A DNA stretch of 44,491 nucleotides from Burkholderiaceae bacterium (GTDB lineage: Bacteria > Pseudomonadota > Gammaproteobacteria > Burkholderiales > Burkholderiaceae_F), in the NCBI GenBank assembly GCA_022843955.1, contig JALHMQ010000030.1, positions 1-44,491 of the forward strand, in the 5' to 3' direction. Below are positions 8,646-17,428 of the stretch, one piece after another. The position numbers were made by a program, and so were the translations under genes. Each line of letters opens with the position of its first letter. The first letter of the stretch is position 1. The notes under the pieces are model-generated. The model was given only the letters and a program-made list of their open reading frames with translations. It was not told the origin of the DNA and searched no databases.

Positions 8646-11600
8646 GTGCTCCGACTGCAGTTGATCGGTCAGCCCACGCTGATCGTGCCTGGCAGCGCCG
8701 CCCTGCCCCTGGAGCGCAAGGATGCCGCGTTGCTGGCGATCCTCGCCCTCGATGGCCCCACCGCGCGTGACGCGCTGGCCGCGCTGCTGTGGTCCGAGGC
8801 GCCGCTGAAGACGGCCAACGTCAGCCTGCGTCAGCGCGTGTTCCGCCTGCGCCGTCGCACCGGCAACGACCTGATGCGTACCGGCGACGTGATGACGCTC
8901 GCCGACAACGTGGAGATCGACGGCCTGCGCGATATGGCGGCGACCGCAGACAGCACACCCGAGCCACCGATCGGCGACTTGCTGGGCAGCTACAGCTACA
9001 GCGACTGCGGCCCGCTCGCCGACTGGGTGCGCACCCAGCGCGAGCACTGGCGCGCACGCCGACGCGACATTCTGACCGCGGCCGCCGCCCGACATGAGGC
9101 GGCGGGCGAGCTGGCGCGCGCGATCGACCTGACCCAGCGCCTGATCGCCGCCGACGGCCTTAACGAGCACGCCCAGCGCCGCCTGGTGCGTCTGCATTAC
9201 CTGCGCGGCGACCGCGCCGCCGCGATCGCCGCCTTCGAACAGTTCGAGCAACTGCTCAAGGACGAACTCGGCGCCCGGCCAGATCCCGAAACCATCGAGC
9301 TCATACGGACGATCGAACACGCACAGCCGGTCGCCACCACGCGGCGCGCCGTGGTGCCGGCCGCGCTGCGCCGCCCGCCACGCCTGATCGGGCGCGAAAC
9401 CCAGCTGGCAGCGTTGGCGGACGCGTGGATCGCCGACCGTGTCTTCCTGCTGCTGGGCGAAGCTGGTCTGGGCAAGACGCGCCTGCTGCAGGAGCTGGCG
9501 ACGATGCATGCGGCAGCGGTGCTGGTGCAGGCACGCCCGGGAGATGGCGCCGTGCCGTTCGGCTTGCTGGCGCGCGTGCTGCGTGCGGTGCAGGAGGCGG
9601 CGCGGGGTGCGGCGCTGCCCGACGACGAGGGCACGCGACGCGAACTGGCGCGCGTGCTGCCGGAACTGGGCGTCGGTTTGGTGATCGGCGCCGAGGGCCA
9701 GCGCCTGCTGCTGCAACGCTCTGTGGAAGCGCTGCTGCGCCAGGCGCACGCGCATGGCGTCTCCGCGCTGTTGATCGACGACCTGCACTTTGCTGACGCG
9801 GCGAGTCTCGAGATGATGCAGGGGCTGGTCGATGCTGATGGGCTGACCGGCCTGCGCTGGGGCTTTGCACAGCGGCCGGGCGAAGGCGGCCCCGCCACCG
9901 AGGCGCTGGCGCGCGCGCTGGAGGAGACACAACGGCTGCAGCGAGTTGCGCTGGCACCCCTCGATGCCGCGCAGATGCAGGCGCTGATCGAAAGCCTGCG
10001 TGTGAAGGAGATCGACGCCGCGCGCTGGGCGGCACCGCTGGTACGCCACACCGGTGGCAATCCGCTGTTTGCACTTGAGACTCTCAAGGACCTGGTGCTC
10101 AGCGGTGTGCCGGATTCAGCCGCTGCCAGCGCGCTGCCGCAGCCAGTGACCGTTGGCACCTTGATCGAGCGGCGACTGCGACAGCTGTCGCCGCCGGCCA
10201 TGGCGCTGGCGCGCGTCGCGGCGATCGCCGGCGTGGATTTCTCGATCGAGCTGGCTGAGCACGTGCTCAAGACGCCCGCGCTGGCGCTGGCCGACGCGTG
10301 GGCGGAACTGGAGTCGGCGCAGGTGCTGGTGGGCGCCGCTTTCGCGCACGACCTCGTCTACGACGCCACGCTGCGCACCGTGCCGCAGGAGATTGCGCGG
10401 CACACGCATGCGGCGGTGGGCGAATGGCTGCAGTCGCGTGCGGACGAGCCGGCGCGCGTCGCCGCACATTGGCAAGCCGCAGAGCGCTGGGCTGAAGCGG
10501 CAGCGCAGTTCGACGCGGCGGCGGTGCGGGCGCGCCAGACCTCGCGTCTGGTGGAAGCGCGTGGTTTATGGGACGAAGCGATCGACTGTCACGCACGCTG
10601 CGGCAATCGACACGCCCGCTTCGACGCTGAACTGCGCCGTATCGACGTGTTGCTGTTCACCGACGGCATCGAAGCCGCACGGCGCACGGCACAACAGCTG
10701 CTGACCGAGGCCGCGGACGAGCGCGAGCGGATCGTCGCGCTGACGATCGATGCGCAGATACGGCTGATCGCCGGCGAGTGGCAGGCATCGATCGACGCCG
10801 CGCGCGCGGCAGTCCATCTGGCGGCGGAACTCGGCGATCCGACGCTGGCGATCGACTGCCAGCGGCAGATCGGCGTCGCCCTGTCACAGCTTGGTCAGGC
10901 GCCCGCCGCGGTGGAGCACATGCGTGCCACGGAGCCGCTGGTGCACGCGCATGGCACCACCACGCAACGCTACGAGCACCTGTCCGCGCTGGCCTATGCA
11001 CTGAACTCGGCCGACCAGCCGCGCGCCAGCGCACAGGCGCTGGAGACCGCCTGCGCGCTGGCGCAGGACAACGGCGATCTGGCCGAGGTGATGGCCAGCA
11101 CCAGCAACCTGGCAGGCGCCGTCTCTGCACTCGGTCGAATCGACGAAGCGCTGCGCCTGGCGCGGCGGGCCCATGCGCTGAACGATCGGCTGGGCGATGT
11201 TGTCGGCTTGCAGCCGACAGTCAACCTGATGAACATCGGCATGTTCGCCGGCCACGTCGGCGAATACCGCGATGCACTGCGCGCACTCGAGCAGGCGCTC
11301 GACGGGCTGCGCCGATCGGGCAGCCGGATGTGGATCGGCACCGCGGAGAACCACCTGGCGGCGCTGTGGATCACACTCGGCCAGCCGGCACGTGCTGGCC
11401 AGTTGCTCGCATCCGACGCCGCGGACGCCAATCCGGGTACCCGCAGCCGCAGGCAGATGCTGCTCGGTCGCATTGAACGGCTGCGCGGCGAAGATCCGCG
11501 TCACCGACTGATGCAGGCCTTGGCCGAACTTGCCGCACTGGCCAAGCCGCGCCTGCAGTTCGGCCTGCAACTGGAGCTGAGCCGTGGATTGCCGGGCGTC

Positions 11601-11990
11601 GAAGCGCTCGCCCTGTTGCGCGGCGTGCAGCGCGCCGCGGCCGCCATCGAGTACGAGGGCGTCGTGCTCCACGCGTTGATGCGCGAGGTCGACGTGCTCA
11701 CGTCACTCGATCCCGACCATGCCGCCACCCTCGCCACGCAAACGCTCGCGCGCACGGTCGACTGCTGGCCGATGGACGGTCACTTGCCGGAGTTGTGGCT
11801 GGTCTGCGCGCAAGCACTGGCAGCCGCGGGGCGGCGCGCTGAAGCGAACGACGCTGCACGCCGCGGGCAGGCCTGGATCGAGACCGCGGCGCGCGACCAC
11901 ATCGATTCGCCGCTACGGCAGGCCTTCCTGGAGCGAAACCCGATCAACGCCCAGTTGCTGGCGTGGCCGCCTAGTCGATCGGTCCGGTAA
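8646..11990 (+). CDS. BTAD/SARP-like transcriptional regulator with AAA ATPase and helical-repeat tail
   Basis: The 1114-residue product begins with an OmpR/SARP-like winged helix (about 1-98, including RDALAALLWSEA and SLRQRVFRLRRR), then a bacterial transcriptional activation domain (about 110-225, ending FEQLLKDELGARPDPET). Next is an AAA ATPase introduced by RLIGRETQL, with Walker A GEAGLGKT at 271-278 and Walker B LLIDDLHFAD at 375-384. A TPR-like helical-repeat region fills the rest and ends with the family's QAFLERNPINAQLLA motif. This resembles large AfsR-type activators. The start is GTG at 8646. The gene carries a direct-repeat promoter of the kind such proteins bind, and its stop codon sits inside the next copy. 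The inferred role is activator of itself and of the two following lipoprotein genes. Confidence 0.9.
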   Translation: MLRLQLIGQPTLIVPGSAALPLERKDAALLAILALDGPTARDALAALLWSEAPLKTANVSLRQRVFRLRRRTGNDLMRTGDVMTLADNVEIDGLRDMAATADSTPEPPIGDLLGSYSYSDCGPLADWVRTQREHWRARRRDILTAAAARHEAAGELARAIDLTQRLIAADGLNEHAQRRLVRLHYLRGDRAAAIAAFEQFEQLLKDELGARPDPETIELIRTIEHAQPVATTRRAVVPAALRRPPRLIGRETQLAALADAWIADRVFLLLGEAGLGKTRLLQELATMHAAAVLVQARPGDGAVPFGLLARVLRAVQEAARGAALPDDEGTRRELARVLPELGVGLVIGAEGQRLLLQRSVEALLRQAHAHGVSALLIDDLHFADAASLEMMQGLVDADGLTGLRWGFAQRPGEGGPATEALARALEETQRLQRVALAPLDAAQMQALIESLRVKEIDAARWAAPLVRHTGGNPLFALETLKDLVLSGVPDSAAASALPQPVTVGTLIERRLRQLSPPAMALARVAAIAGVDFSIELAEHVLKTPALALADAWAELESAQVLVGAAFAHDLVYDATLRTVPQEIARHTHAAVGEWLQSRADEPARVAAHWQAAERWAEAAAQFDAAAVRARQTSRLVEARGLWDEAIDCHARCGNRHARFDAELRRIDVLLFTDGIEAARRTAQQLLTEAADERERIVALTIDAQIRLIAGEWQASIDAARAAVHLAAELGDPTLAIDCQRQIGVALSQLGQAPAAVEHMRATEPLVHAHGTTTQRYEHLSALAYALNSADQPRASAQALETACALAQDNGDLAEVMASTSNLAGAVSALGRIDEALRLARRAHALNDRLGDVVGLQPTVNLMNIGMFAGHVGEYRDALRALEQALDGLRRSGSRMWIGTAENHLAALWITLGQPARAGQLLASDAADANPGTRSRRQMLLGRIERLRGEDPRHRLMQALAELAALAKPRLQFGLQLELSRGLPGVEALALLRGVQRAAAAIEYEGVVLHALMREVDVLTSLDPDHAATLATQTLARTVDCWPMDGHLPELWLVCAQALAAAGRRAEANDAARRGQAWIETAARDHIDSPLRQAFLERNPINAQLLAWPPSRSVR

Positions 11991-12019
11991 CCCTGGAGTA
12001 ACTGCACCCTCCTTAGAAC
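11987..12019 (+). promoter_or_regulatory. SARP-type direct-repeat promoter, copy 2 (second lipoprotein)
   Basis: GTAACC at 11987-11992 and GTAACT at 11998-12003 are 11 bp apart, with a -10-like TAGAAC starting at 12014, the same position relative to the repeats as in the other two copies. The regulator's TAA stop (11988-11990) lies inside the first repeat. The lipoprotein start is 51 bp after the -10 element. Confidence 0.75.
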
Positions 12020-12054
12020 GTCTTGGGCCGCGAACGGGTCGCGGCGACGTCGAT

Positions 12055-12060
12055 GGAGGA
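12055..12060 (+). promoter_or_regulatory. Ribosome binding site deciding the GTG start at 12065
   Basis: GGAGGA lies four bases before GTG 12065. It is the strongest Shine-Dalgarno sequence in the accessory cluster and argues against the upstream ATG (12053) and TTG (12023) in the same frame. Confidence 0.65.
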
Positions 12061-12064
12061 CAAC

Positions 12065-14089
12065 GTGATATCGAAGCGACTTGCCGGGTGGCGCGCCGCC
12101 CTAATGACTGCCGCCGCTCTCGCTCTGCTGGGCTGCGGCGGAGGTGGCGGTGGTGGCTCTGCACCCACTCCGAGCCCCACCCCGACCCCGCCCACCATCA
12201 CCACCCAGCCGCAGGCCGTCACGGTGACCGAAGGCCAGGCGGCCAGCTTCAGCGTGACCGCCACCGGCACGGCGCCGCTGACCTACCAGTGGCGGCGCGG
12301 CGGCGCGACCATCGCCGGCGCCATCGGTGCCACCTACACGTTGAACGCCGCCACGCTCGGCGACAGCGGCGCGCAGTTCAGCGTGATCGTGGGCAACGGT
12401 GCCGACAACGTGACGAGCAGCGCCGCAACGCTGACCGTGAACCCTGCGATCGTGCCGCCGTCGATCACCACGCAGCCGCAGAGCGTGACCGTGACCGCCG
12501 GGCAGACGGCGACCTTCACCGTCGTTGCCACCGGCACCGCGCCGCTGGCCTATCAGTGGCGGCGCAACGGCGTGGACATCGCGGGCGCCACGAGTGCGAG
12601 CTACACCACACCCGCCACCACCGTGACCGACAGCGGCGCCGTGTTCACGGTGCGCGTCAGCAACGCTTCGCCCACACCGGCGGTGAGCAACGGCGCGACG
12701 CTGACCGTCAACGCGCAACCGCCGACGCCAACGGCACCAGCGATCACCACGCAGCCGCAGAACGTCAGCGTGGCGGCAGGCCAGACCGCCACCTTCAGCG
12801 TGGCCGCGACCGGCACCGCTCCACTTTCGTACCAGTGGCGGCGCAACGGCACGGACATCGCGGGAGCCACCAGCGCGAGCTACACCACGCCGGCGACGAC
12901 ACTGGCCGACAACGGGGCGCAGTTTTCGGTAGTGGTGAGCAACAGCGTGAACAGCGTGACAAGCACGGCGGCGACGTTGACTGTCAGTGCTGCGATGGCA
13001 CCGGCTCCGCGCATCATGGCCGCGGGCGCACTTTCGAACAGCTACGTCATGGCCCGCAGTGCGGGCGGCTCGGCATGGGCCTGGGGCGGCAACGCGGTGG
13101 GCAAGGTGGGCGACGGCACGCTGGTGGCACGGGCAACGCCGTTCCAGTGGCCCGGCGTGAGCAATGCGGCATCGCTTGCACCCGGAAACACACACGGATT
13201 CGTGCACCGCGCCGATGGCAGTGCCTTGGGTGCTGGACAGAACGTCAACGGCGAACTCGGTACCGGCACACGAACGATGGCGATTCCGCCCTCCATCACC
13301 ACACCTACCGCGGTCACGGTGCTCTCCGGCATCCGGATGCTGGCCGCGAGCCAGACCTACACCGCAGCAGTGCGAAGCGACGGCACCGTCTGGCACTGGG
13401 GCCAGTTGCCGGGCGCAACGATTTCGCTGAGTGCGGTGCAGATCCCAGCGCTGACGGACGTGCGCTCGATCTGCGTGAACGGCAGCACGGTCAGCTATGG
13501 CCTGGCGCTCCGCGGCGACGGCACGGTGTGGTTCTGGGGGCAGGATGTCTCGGGTGCGCTACCGGGCCAGGGAAGCTCGCTCTTGGGGCCGGTGCTGGTG
13601 CCGGTCCAGGTGTCCGGCCTGACGGGTGTCGTGCAGGTAGGCTGCGCCTTCTCCACAGCGGTTGCGCTGCGAAGCGACGGCAGTGTGTGGACATGGGGCA
13701 GCAACCCGGGGCTCGGCTACGACACATCATCTTCGATCAGCCCGCAGCTCAGCCCGCGTCAGGTGACCTCCTTGTCCGGCATCGTCCAGGTCGGCGGCTA
13801 TTGGCAGACCATGGTGGCCGTGCAGTCCGACGGCAGCGTCTGGGCCTGGGGCAGCAACGGTGCCGGCCAACTCGGCACAGGCGGCACCGCCGCGTCAACC
13901 GTTCCTCAGCGCATCACGACGATCAATGACGTTGCTGAGGCGACCGCGGGATTCGATCACACTGTGTTCATCAAGCGGGACGGAACAGTGTGGGCGGTCG
14001 GTTCCAATGCGTTTGGCCAGCTGGGCAATCCTGCAGCCGGCGCGGGCAGCCTCACGCCGCTGCAGATTCCAGTTCTCAACCTCAACTAA
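12065..14089 (+). CDS. Lipoprotein with three Ig-like domains and RCC1-type propeller
   Basis: A signal peptide ends LALLGC (acylated Cys24), followed by seven glycines and a Pro/Thr linker. Three Ig-like domains of about 88-92 residues follow (about 42-315), each with the pattern T-A-G-Q-T-A-T-F ... YQWRR.G ... FSVVVSN, all cysteine-free. From about 320 to the end are RCC1/BNR-like repeats such as VRSDGTVWHWG and VQSDGSVWAWGSNGAGQLG. The GTG at 12065 is chosen because GGAGGA at 12055-12060 is ideally spaced; an in-frame ATG at 12053 would bury that site. The product has 674 residues. It follows the regulator directly and carries the shared promoter module. Likely a surface-displayed binding protein, by inference. 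Confidence 0.85.
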   Translation: MISKRLAGWRAALMTAAALALLGCGGGGGGGSAPTPSPTPTPPTITTQPQAVTVTEGQAASFSVTATGTAPLTYQWRRGGATIAGAIGATYTLNAATLGDSGAQFSVIVGNGADNVTSSAATLTVNPAIVPPSITTQPQSVTVTAGQTATFTVVATGTAPLAYQWRRNGVDIAGATSASYTTPATTVTDSGAVFTVRVSNASPTPAVSNGATLTVNAQPPTPTAPAITTQPQNVSVAAGQTATFSVAATGTAPLSYQWRRNGTDIAGATSASYTTPATTLADNGAQFSVVVSNSVNSVTSTAATLTVSAAMAPAPRIMAAGALSNSYVMARSAGGSAWAWGGNAVGKVGDGTLVARATPFQWPGVSNAASLAPGNTHGFVHRADGSALGAGQNVNGELGTGTRTMAIPPSITTPTAVTVLSGIRMLAASQTYTAAVRSDGTVWHWGQLPGATISLSAVQIPALTDVRSICVNGSTVSYGLALRGDGTVWFWGQDVSGALPGQGSSLLGPVLVPVQVSGLTGVVQVGCAFSTAVALRSDGSVWTWGSNPGLGYDTSSSISPQLSPRQVTSLSGIVQVGGYWQTMVAVQSDGSVWAWGSNGAGQLGTGGTAASTVPQRITTINDVAEATAGFDHTVFIKRDGTVWAVGSNAFGQLGNPAAGAGSLTPLQIPVLNLN

Positions 14090-14104
14090 ACGCGCCTGAA
14101 ACCA

Positions 14105-14142
14105 GACCAAGAGAGCCCCGGCCTGCTGGGGCACTCTTGGTC
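14105..14142 (+). terminator. Stem-loop after the second lipoprotein gene
   Basis: GACCAAGAG (14105-14113) pairs perfectly with CTCTTGGTC (14134-14142), and inside it GCCCC (14115-14119) pairs with GGGGC (14128-14132), separated by one A/A mismatch. The structure is 15 bp after the stop codon. There is no clear T-run, so it may terminate inefficiently or only stabilise the 3' end. Confidence 0.6.
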
Positions 14143-14318
14143 GGTCAGCCTCGACTCGATCACGTTGCGAGGCCGGCGCAAACTGACCAGACCAACAAGC
14201 CAAGGCCTATCCGCTTGCTTTGGGTGTTGCGCAGCGCCTCGTCAACAGGTACAGCCACAAGTCAGCCTTCGCGCCAGGCTGCTGTCGCACATCTCCCACG
14301 GACACAACAGCCAGACCG

Positions 14319-14351
14319 GTAACCCGCGAGTAACTGCTGCCCCAGTAGAAA
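14319..14351 (+). promoter_or_regulatory. SARP-type direct-repeat promoter, copy 3 (third lipoprotein)
   Basis: GTAACC at 14319-14324 and GTAACT at 14330-14335 are 11 bp apart, and TAGAAA begins at 14346, exactly as in copies 1 and 2. The lipoprotein ATG is at 14379. The sequence between and around the fixed positions differs from the other copies, which argues for selection on the sites rather than a recent duplication of the whole spacer. Confidence 0.75.
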
Positions 14352-14378
14352 TGCGCCTGTCGCAAGAACACGGGGCGC

Positions 14379-17363
14379 ATGATGAAGAGACTTGGACTGT
14401 CCGGTTTGGTCAGGGCCGCTATCGGCCTGACACTTGTAGGGCTCGTCGCCGCTTGCGGCGGAGGTGGCGGAGGCAGTAGCCCTCCTCCTCCAGCGCCGTT
14501 GGCGCCATCGATCACCGTCCAGCCCGCACCTTCCTCCGTCACCGCGCCCGCAGCGGCAAGTTTCACGGTCACTGCGACGGGCACGGCGCCGCTCGCCTAT
14601 CAATGGCGGCGCGATGGCGTTGCGATCGCCGGCGCCACGAGCAGCAGCTACACGCTGTCGCCGACCGCCGTCTCGGACAGTGGTGCACAGTTTTCAGTCG
14701 AAGTCAGCAACAGCGCAGGGAGCGCAACAAGCAACGCCGCGACATTGACGGTGTCGGCGGCGCCCGTCCCTGCCATCATCACCACGCCGCCTGCGAATGC
14801 CGTGGTCACCGCAGGTCAGACCGCGACTTTCAGCGTGACGGCATCGGGCACGGCAACGATCACTTACCAATGGCGCCGCGATGGAGTCGACATCAGCGGC
14901 GCGACGGCGGCGAGCTACACCACGCCCGCAACCGTGCTTGCTGACAACGGCGCGGTGTTTTCGGTGCGCGTGTCGAACGCCGTTGGCAGCGCGGAAAGCA
15001 GCGGCGCGCTGCTCACCGTGCTGGCGGCGCCGGTGGCGCCTTCGATCACCGCAGAACCGGCCGATGCCACGGCTACTGCCGGGCAGTCGGCAGGCTTCAC
15101 CGTTGCGGCGAGCGGCACGGCGCCGCTGACGTACCAATGGCGGCGCAACGGCACGGCGATCGCCGGCGCAACGACGGCCAGCTACGCGACAGGCAGTACC
15201 GCCACCGCCGATGACGGCGCGCTGTTCTCGGTGGTTGTCAGCAACAGCGTCGGCAGCGTCACCAGCCGCAGCGCGCGGCTGACCGTAAGCCCGGCTCCCG
15301 TGGCGCCGACCATCACCGCGCAGCCGCAGGCGACCGCCGTGACTGCCGGCCAGACGGCGACCTTCAGCGTCGCCGCCACCGGCACCGCACCGCTCGCCCA
15401 TCAGTGGCAGCGCAACGGGTTGCCGATCACCGGCGCCACCTCCGCCAGCCACACCACGCCAGCCACCACGCTGGCCGACGATGGTGCGTTGTTCTCGGTC
15501 GTCGTCAGCAACGTAGCCGGCAGCGCCACCAGCGCCGCCGCGCAGCTGTCGGTGGCTGCCGCGCCGGTGGCGCCATCGATCACGACGCAGCCGGCGGCGG
15601 CAACGGTGCAAAGCGGCCAGACCGCGACCTTCACGGTCGCCGCCAGCGGCACCGCGCCGCTGGCGTACCAGTGGCGGCGCGACGGCACGGCGATCGTGGG
15701 TGCGACCGCGGTGTCGTACACCACGCTGCCCACGGTTGACGCTGACAACGGCGCCCGCTTCTCGGTGGTGGTGAGCAACGTCGCCGGCAGCGCCACCAGC
15801 GCCGAGGCCACCCTCAGCGTGACGCCGGCGCCGGTGGTCCCCACCATCACCGCTCAGCCGCTAGGCGTCAGCGTGGTCGAAGGGCAGAGCGCCAGCTTCT
15901 CGGTCACCGCCACCGGCACCGCCCCGCTGGCCTACCAGTGGCGCCGCAACGGCACCGCCATCGCGGGCGCCACCGCCTCGACCTACGTGACGCCGGCCAC
16001 CACGCTGGCCGACAACGGCGCGCAGTTCAGCGTGGTGGTGAGCAATGCAGCAGGCCCGGTGACCTCCGCGGCGGCGACGCTGACCGTCACGCCGATCCAG
16101 TGGTCCGGTATCCGTGAAGAAGGCTCGGGCGGCGACGAACGCGCCAATGCGGTGGCCACCGATGCCAACGGCAACGTGATCGTCGGCGGCTTCATCCAGG
16201 GCATCTGGCCCGGCACGCCTGCGGATCAGCGCGGCGGTTCACTGCTGGCCAAGTACGCGCCCAACGGCGTGCCGCTGTGGATCCAGCAGATGCTCGGTGA
16301 CGAGATCAAGGGCGTCGGCGTTGATGCCGCCGGCAACATCTACGCCGCCGGCTATCAGTTCTTCCGTCCCTTCCCCGAGGTCACCAGCCGCGGCGGCAAC
16401 GAAGGCTGGGTCGCCAAGTTCGACCCGAACGGCAACCGGCTGTGGGTGCGCGGCGTCGGATCCGACTGGGACGATTTCATCGAAGGCATGGCGGTCGATG
16501 CCGCCGGCAACGTGGTGGTGGTCGGCGGCACCACGGGCCAGATCAACGCCAGTGGCGTTCGCAATAACGGCAGCGGCTTCGTTGCGCGCCTGAATACCAA
16601 CGGCGACTTTCAGTGGGCCGTGCAGGTCGACAGCAGTGGCGTGTGGGACAGGTTCTTCGGCGTTGCGATGGACGCGGCCGGCAACGCTTACGTCACCGGT
16701 CGCTTCGACGGCGTGCTAAATGGCGTGGGCAGCGCGGGCTTCGAGGACGTGCTGGTGATGAAGATCGATCCGCTCGGCAATGAACTGTGGTCATCGCGCT
16801 TCGGGACACAGACGCGCGATGAAGGTCTGGCGATCACGGTCAACCCGGCCGGCACGCACGTCTACGTGACCGGCTACACCTACGGTCAATGGGGCCTGAT
16901 CTCGCAGCCGACCATCACCAAGCCGTTCCTGATCCGCCTCGACGGCAGCGATGGAAGTTCGCCGTGGCGAGTGACGCTGACTCCTTCGCCCGCGCTAAGC
17001 GGCAGCGCCAGTGATCGCGCCCAGGGCTACGGCATCGCCACCAACGCCGACGGCAGTGCCATCTACTTCACCGGCTACACCCGCAGTGCGCTGGAAGGCA
17101 CCACGGCCGGTGGCGTCGACCTGTACGTCGCGCGCTACGACAGTAGCGGCGATCCGGTGTGGATTCGCCAGTTCACCGCGCCGGTCCTGTTCCCGGCTTT
17201 CCCGCCCAGCGAAATCGGCAACGCCATCACGCTCGACCGCAGCGGCGAAGTGTTCGTGGTCGGGACGATAACCGGCGGCACGCTCGGTGCGCCGGCGACT
17301 GACGCAATAAACGAGGACTGGTTTGTGATGAAGCTGCGGGCGGTTAATGGTGTGCCGTACTGA
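14379..17363 (+). CDS. Lipoprotein with six Ig-like domains and SBBP-type propeller
   Basis: The 994-residue product has a signal ending LVAAC (Cys26), six glycines, and six tandem cysteine-free Ig-like domains of about 89 residues each (about 43-575). From about residue 575 to the end there is a seven-bladed-looking SBBP region with repeated D-A-A-G-N-x-Y/V-V-x-G words, for example DAAGNIYAAGY and DAAGNAYVTGRF. The Ig-like repeats are close at DNA level, so slippage or recombination between them is likely. Start is ATG 14379 (a second ATG follows at once). It has its own copy of the shared promoter. Likely a long stalk holding a propeller head away from the outer membrane; ligand unknown. 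Confidence 0.85.
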   Translation: MMKRLGLSGLVRAAIGLTLVGLVAACGGGGGGSSPPPPAPLAPSITVQPAPSSVTAPAAASFTVTATGTAPLAYQWRRDGVAIAGATSSSYTLSPTAVSDSGAQFSVEVSNSAGSATSNAATLTVSAAPVPAIITTPPANAVVTAGQTATFSVTASGTATITYQWRRDGVDISGATAASYTTPATVLADNGAVFSVRVSNAVGSAESSGALLTVLAAPVAPSITAEPADATATAGQSAGFTVAASGTAPLTYQWRRNGTAIAGATTASYATGSTATADDGALFSVVVSNSVGSVTSRSARLTVSPAPVAPTITAQPQATAVTAGQTATFSVAATGTAPLAHQWQRNGLPITGATSASHTTPATTLADDGALFSVVVSNVAGSATSAAAQLSVAAAPVAPSITTQPAAATVQSGQTATFTVAASGTAPLAYQWRRDGTAIVGATAVSYTTLPTVDADNGARFSVVVSNVAGSATSAEATLSVTPAPVVPTITAQPLGVSVVEGQSASFSVTATGTAPLAYQWRRNGTAIAGATASTYVTPATTLADNGAQFSVVVSNAAGPVTSAAATLTVTPIQWSGIREEGSGGDERANAVATDANGNVIVGGFIQGIWPGTPADQRGGSLLAKYAPNGVPLWIQQMLGDEIKGVGVDAAGNIYAAGYQFFRPFPEVTSRGGNEGWVAKFDPNGNRLWVRGVGSDWDDFIEGMAVDAAGNVVVVGGTTGQINASGVRNNGSGFVARLNTNGDFQWAVQVDSSGVWDRFFGVAMDAAGNAYVTGRFDGVLNGVGSAGFEDVLVMKIDPLGNELWSSRFGTQTRDEGLAITVNPAGTHVYVTGYTYGQWGLISQPTITKPFLIRLDGSDGSSPWRVTLTPSPALSGSASDRAQGYGIATNADGSAIYFTGYTRSALEGTTAGGVDLYVARYDSSGDPVWIRQFTAPVLFPAFPPSEIGNAITLDRSGEVFVVGTITGGTLGAPATDAINEDWFVMKLRAVNGVPY
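14500..16098 (+). repeat. Six tandem ~267-bp Ig-domain repeats inside the coding sequence
   Basis: Six consecutive units of about 267 bp encode the Ig-like domains. Each carries a near-identical block coding for GTAPLAYQWRR and a second for FSVVVSN. Related blocks are present three times in 12180-12993 and once in 7042-7296. Unit boundaries are approximate. Confidence 0.7.
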
Positions 17364-17428
17364 AGAGACAGTCCGGTGTTGGCGGGCGATCCCATGCCAA
17401 GCAGCCGCACGCGCGGCGAAAGACTGAG

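Noticed and set aside
12101-13396. A 431-codon minus-strand frame opposite the second lipoprotein
   Set aside because: It has the same low-complexity Arg/Gly/His composition and periodicity as expected from the antisense of the Ig and RCC1 repeats.
14694-15611. A 305-codon open frame on the minus strand opposite the Ig repeats
   Set aside because: It is composed almost wholly of Arg, Gly, Ala and His with periodic words that mirror the Ig units on the other strand, a normal side effect of repeated GC-rich coding DNA. No ribosome binding site or domain was visible.
14500-16098. CRISPR-like regular spacing of similar blocks
   Set aside because: The period is about 267 bp, it is in frame, and the units encode Ig-like domains. 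There are no short identical repeats with unique spacers.
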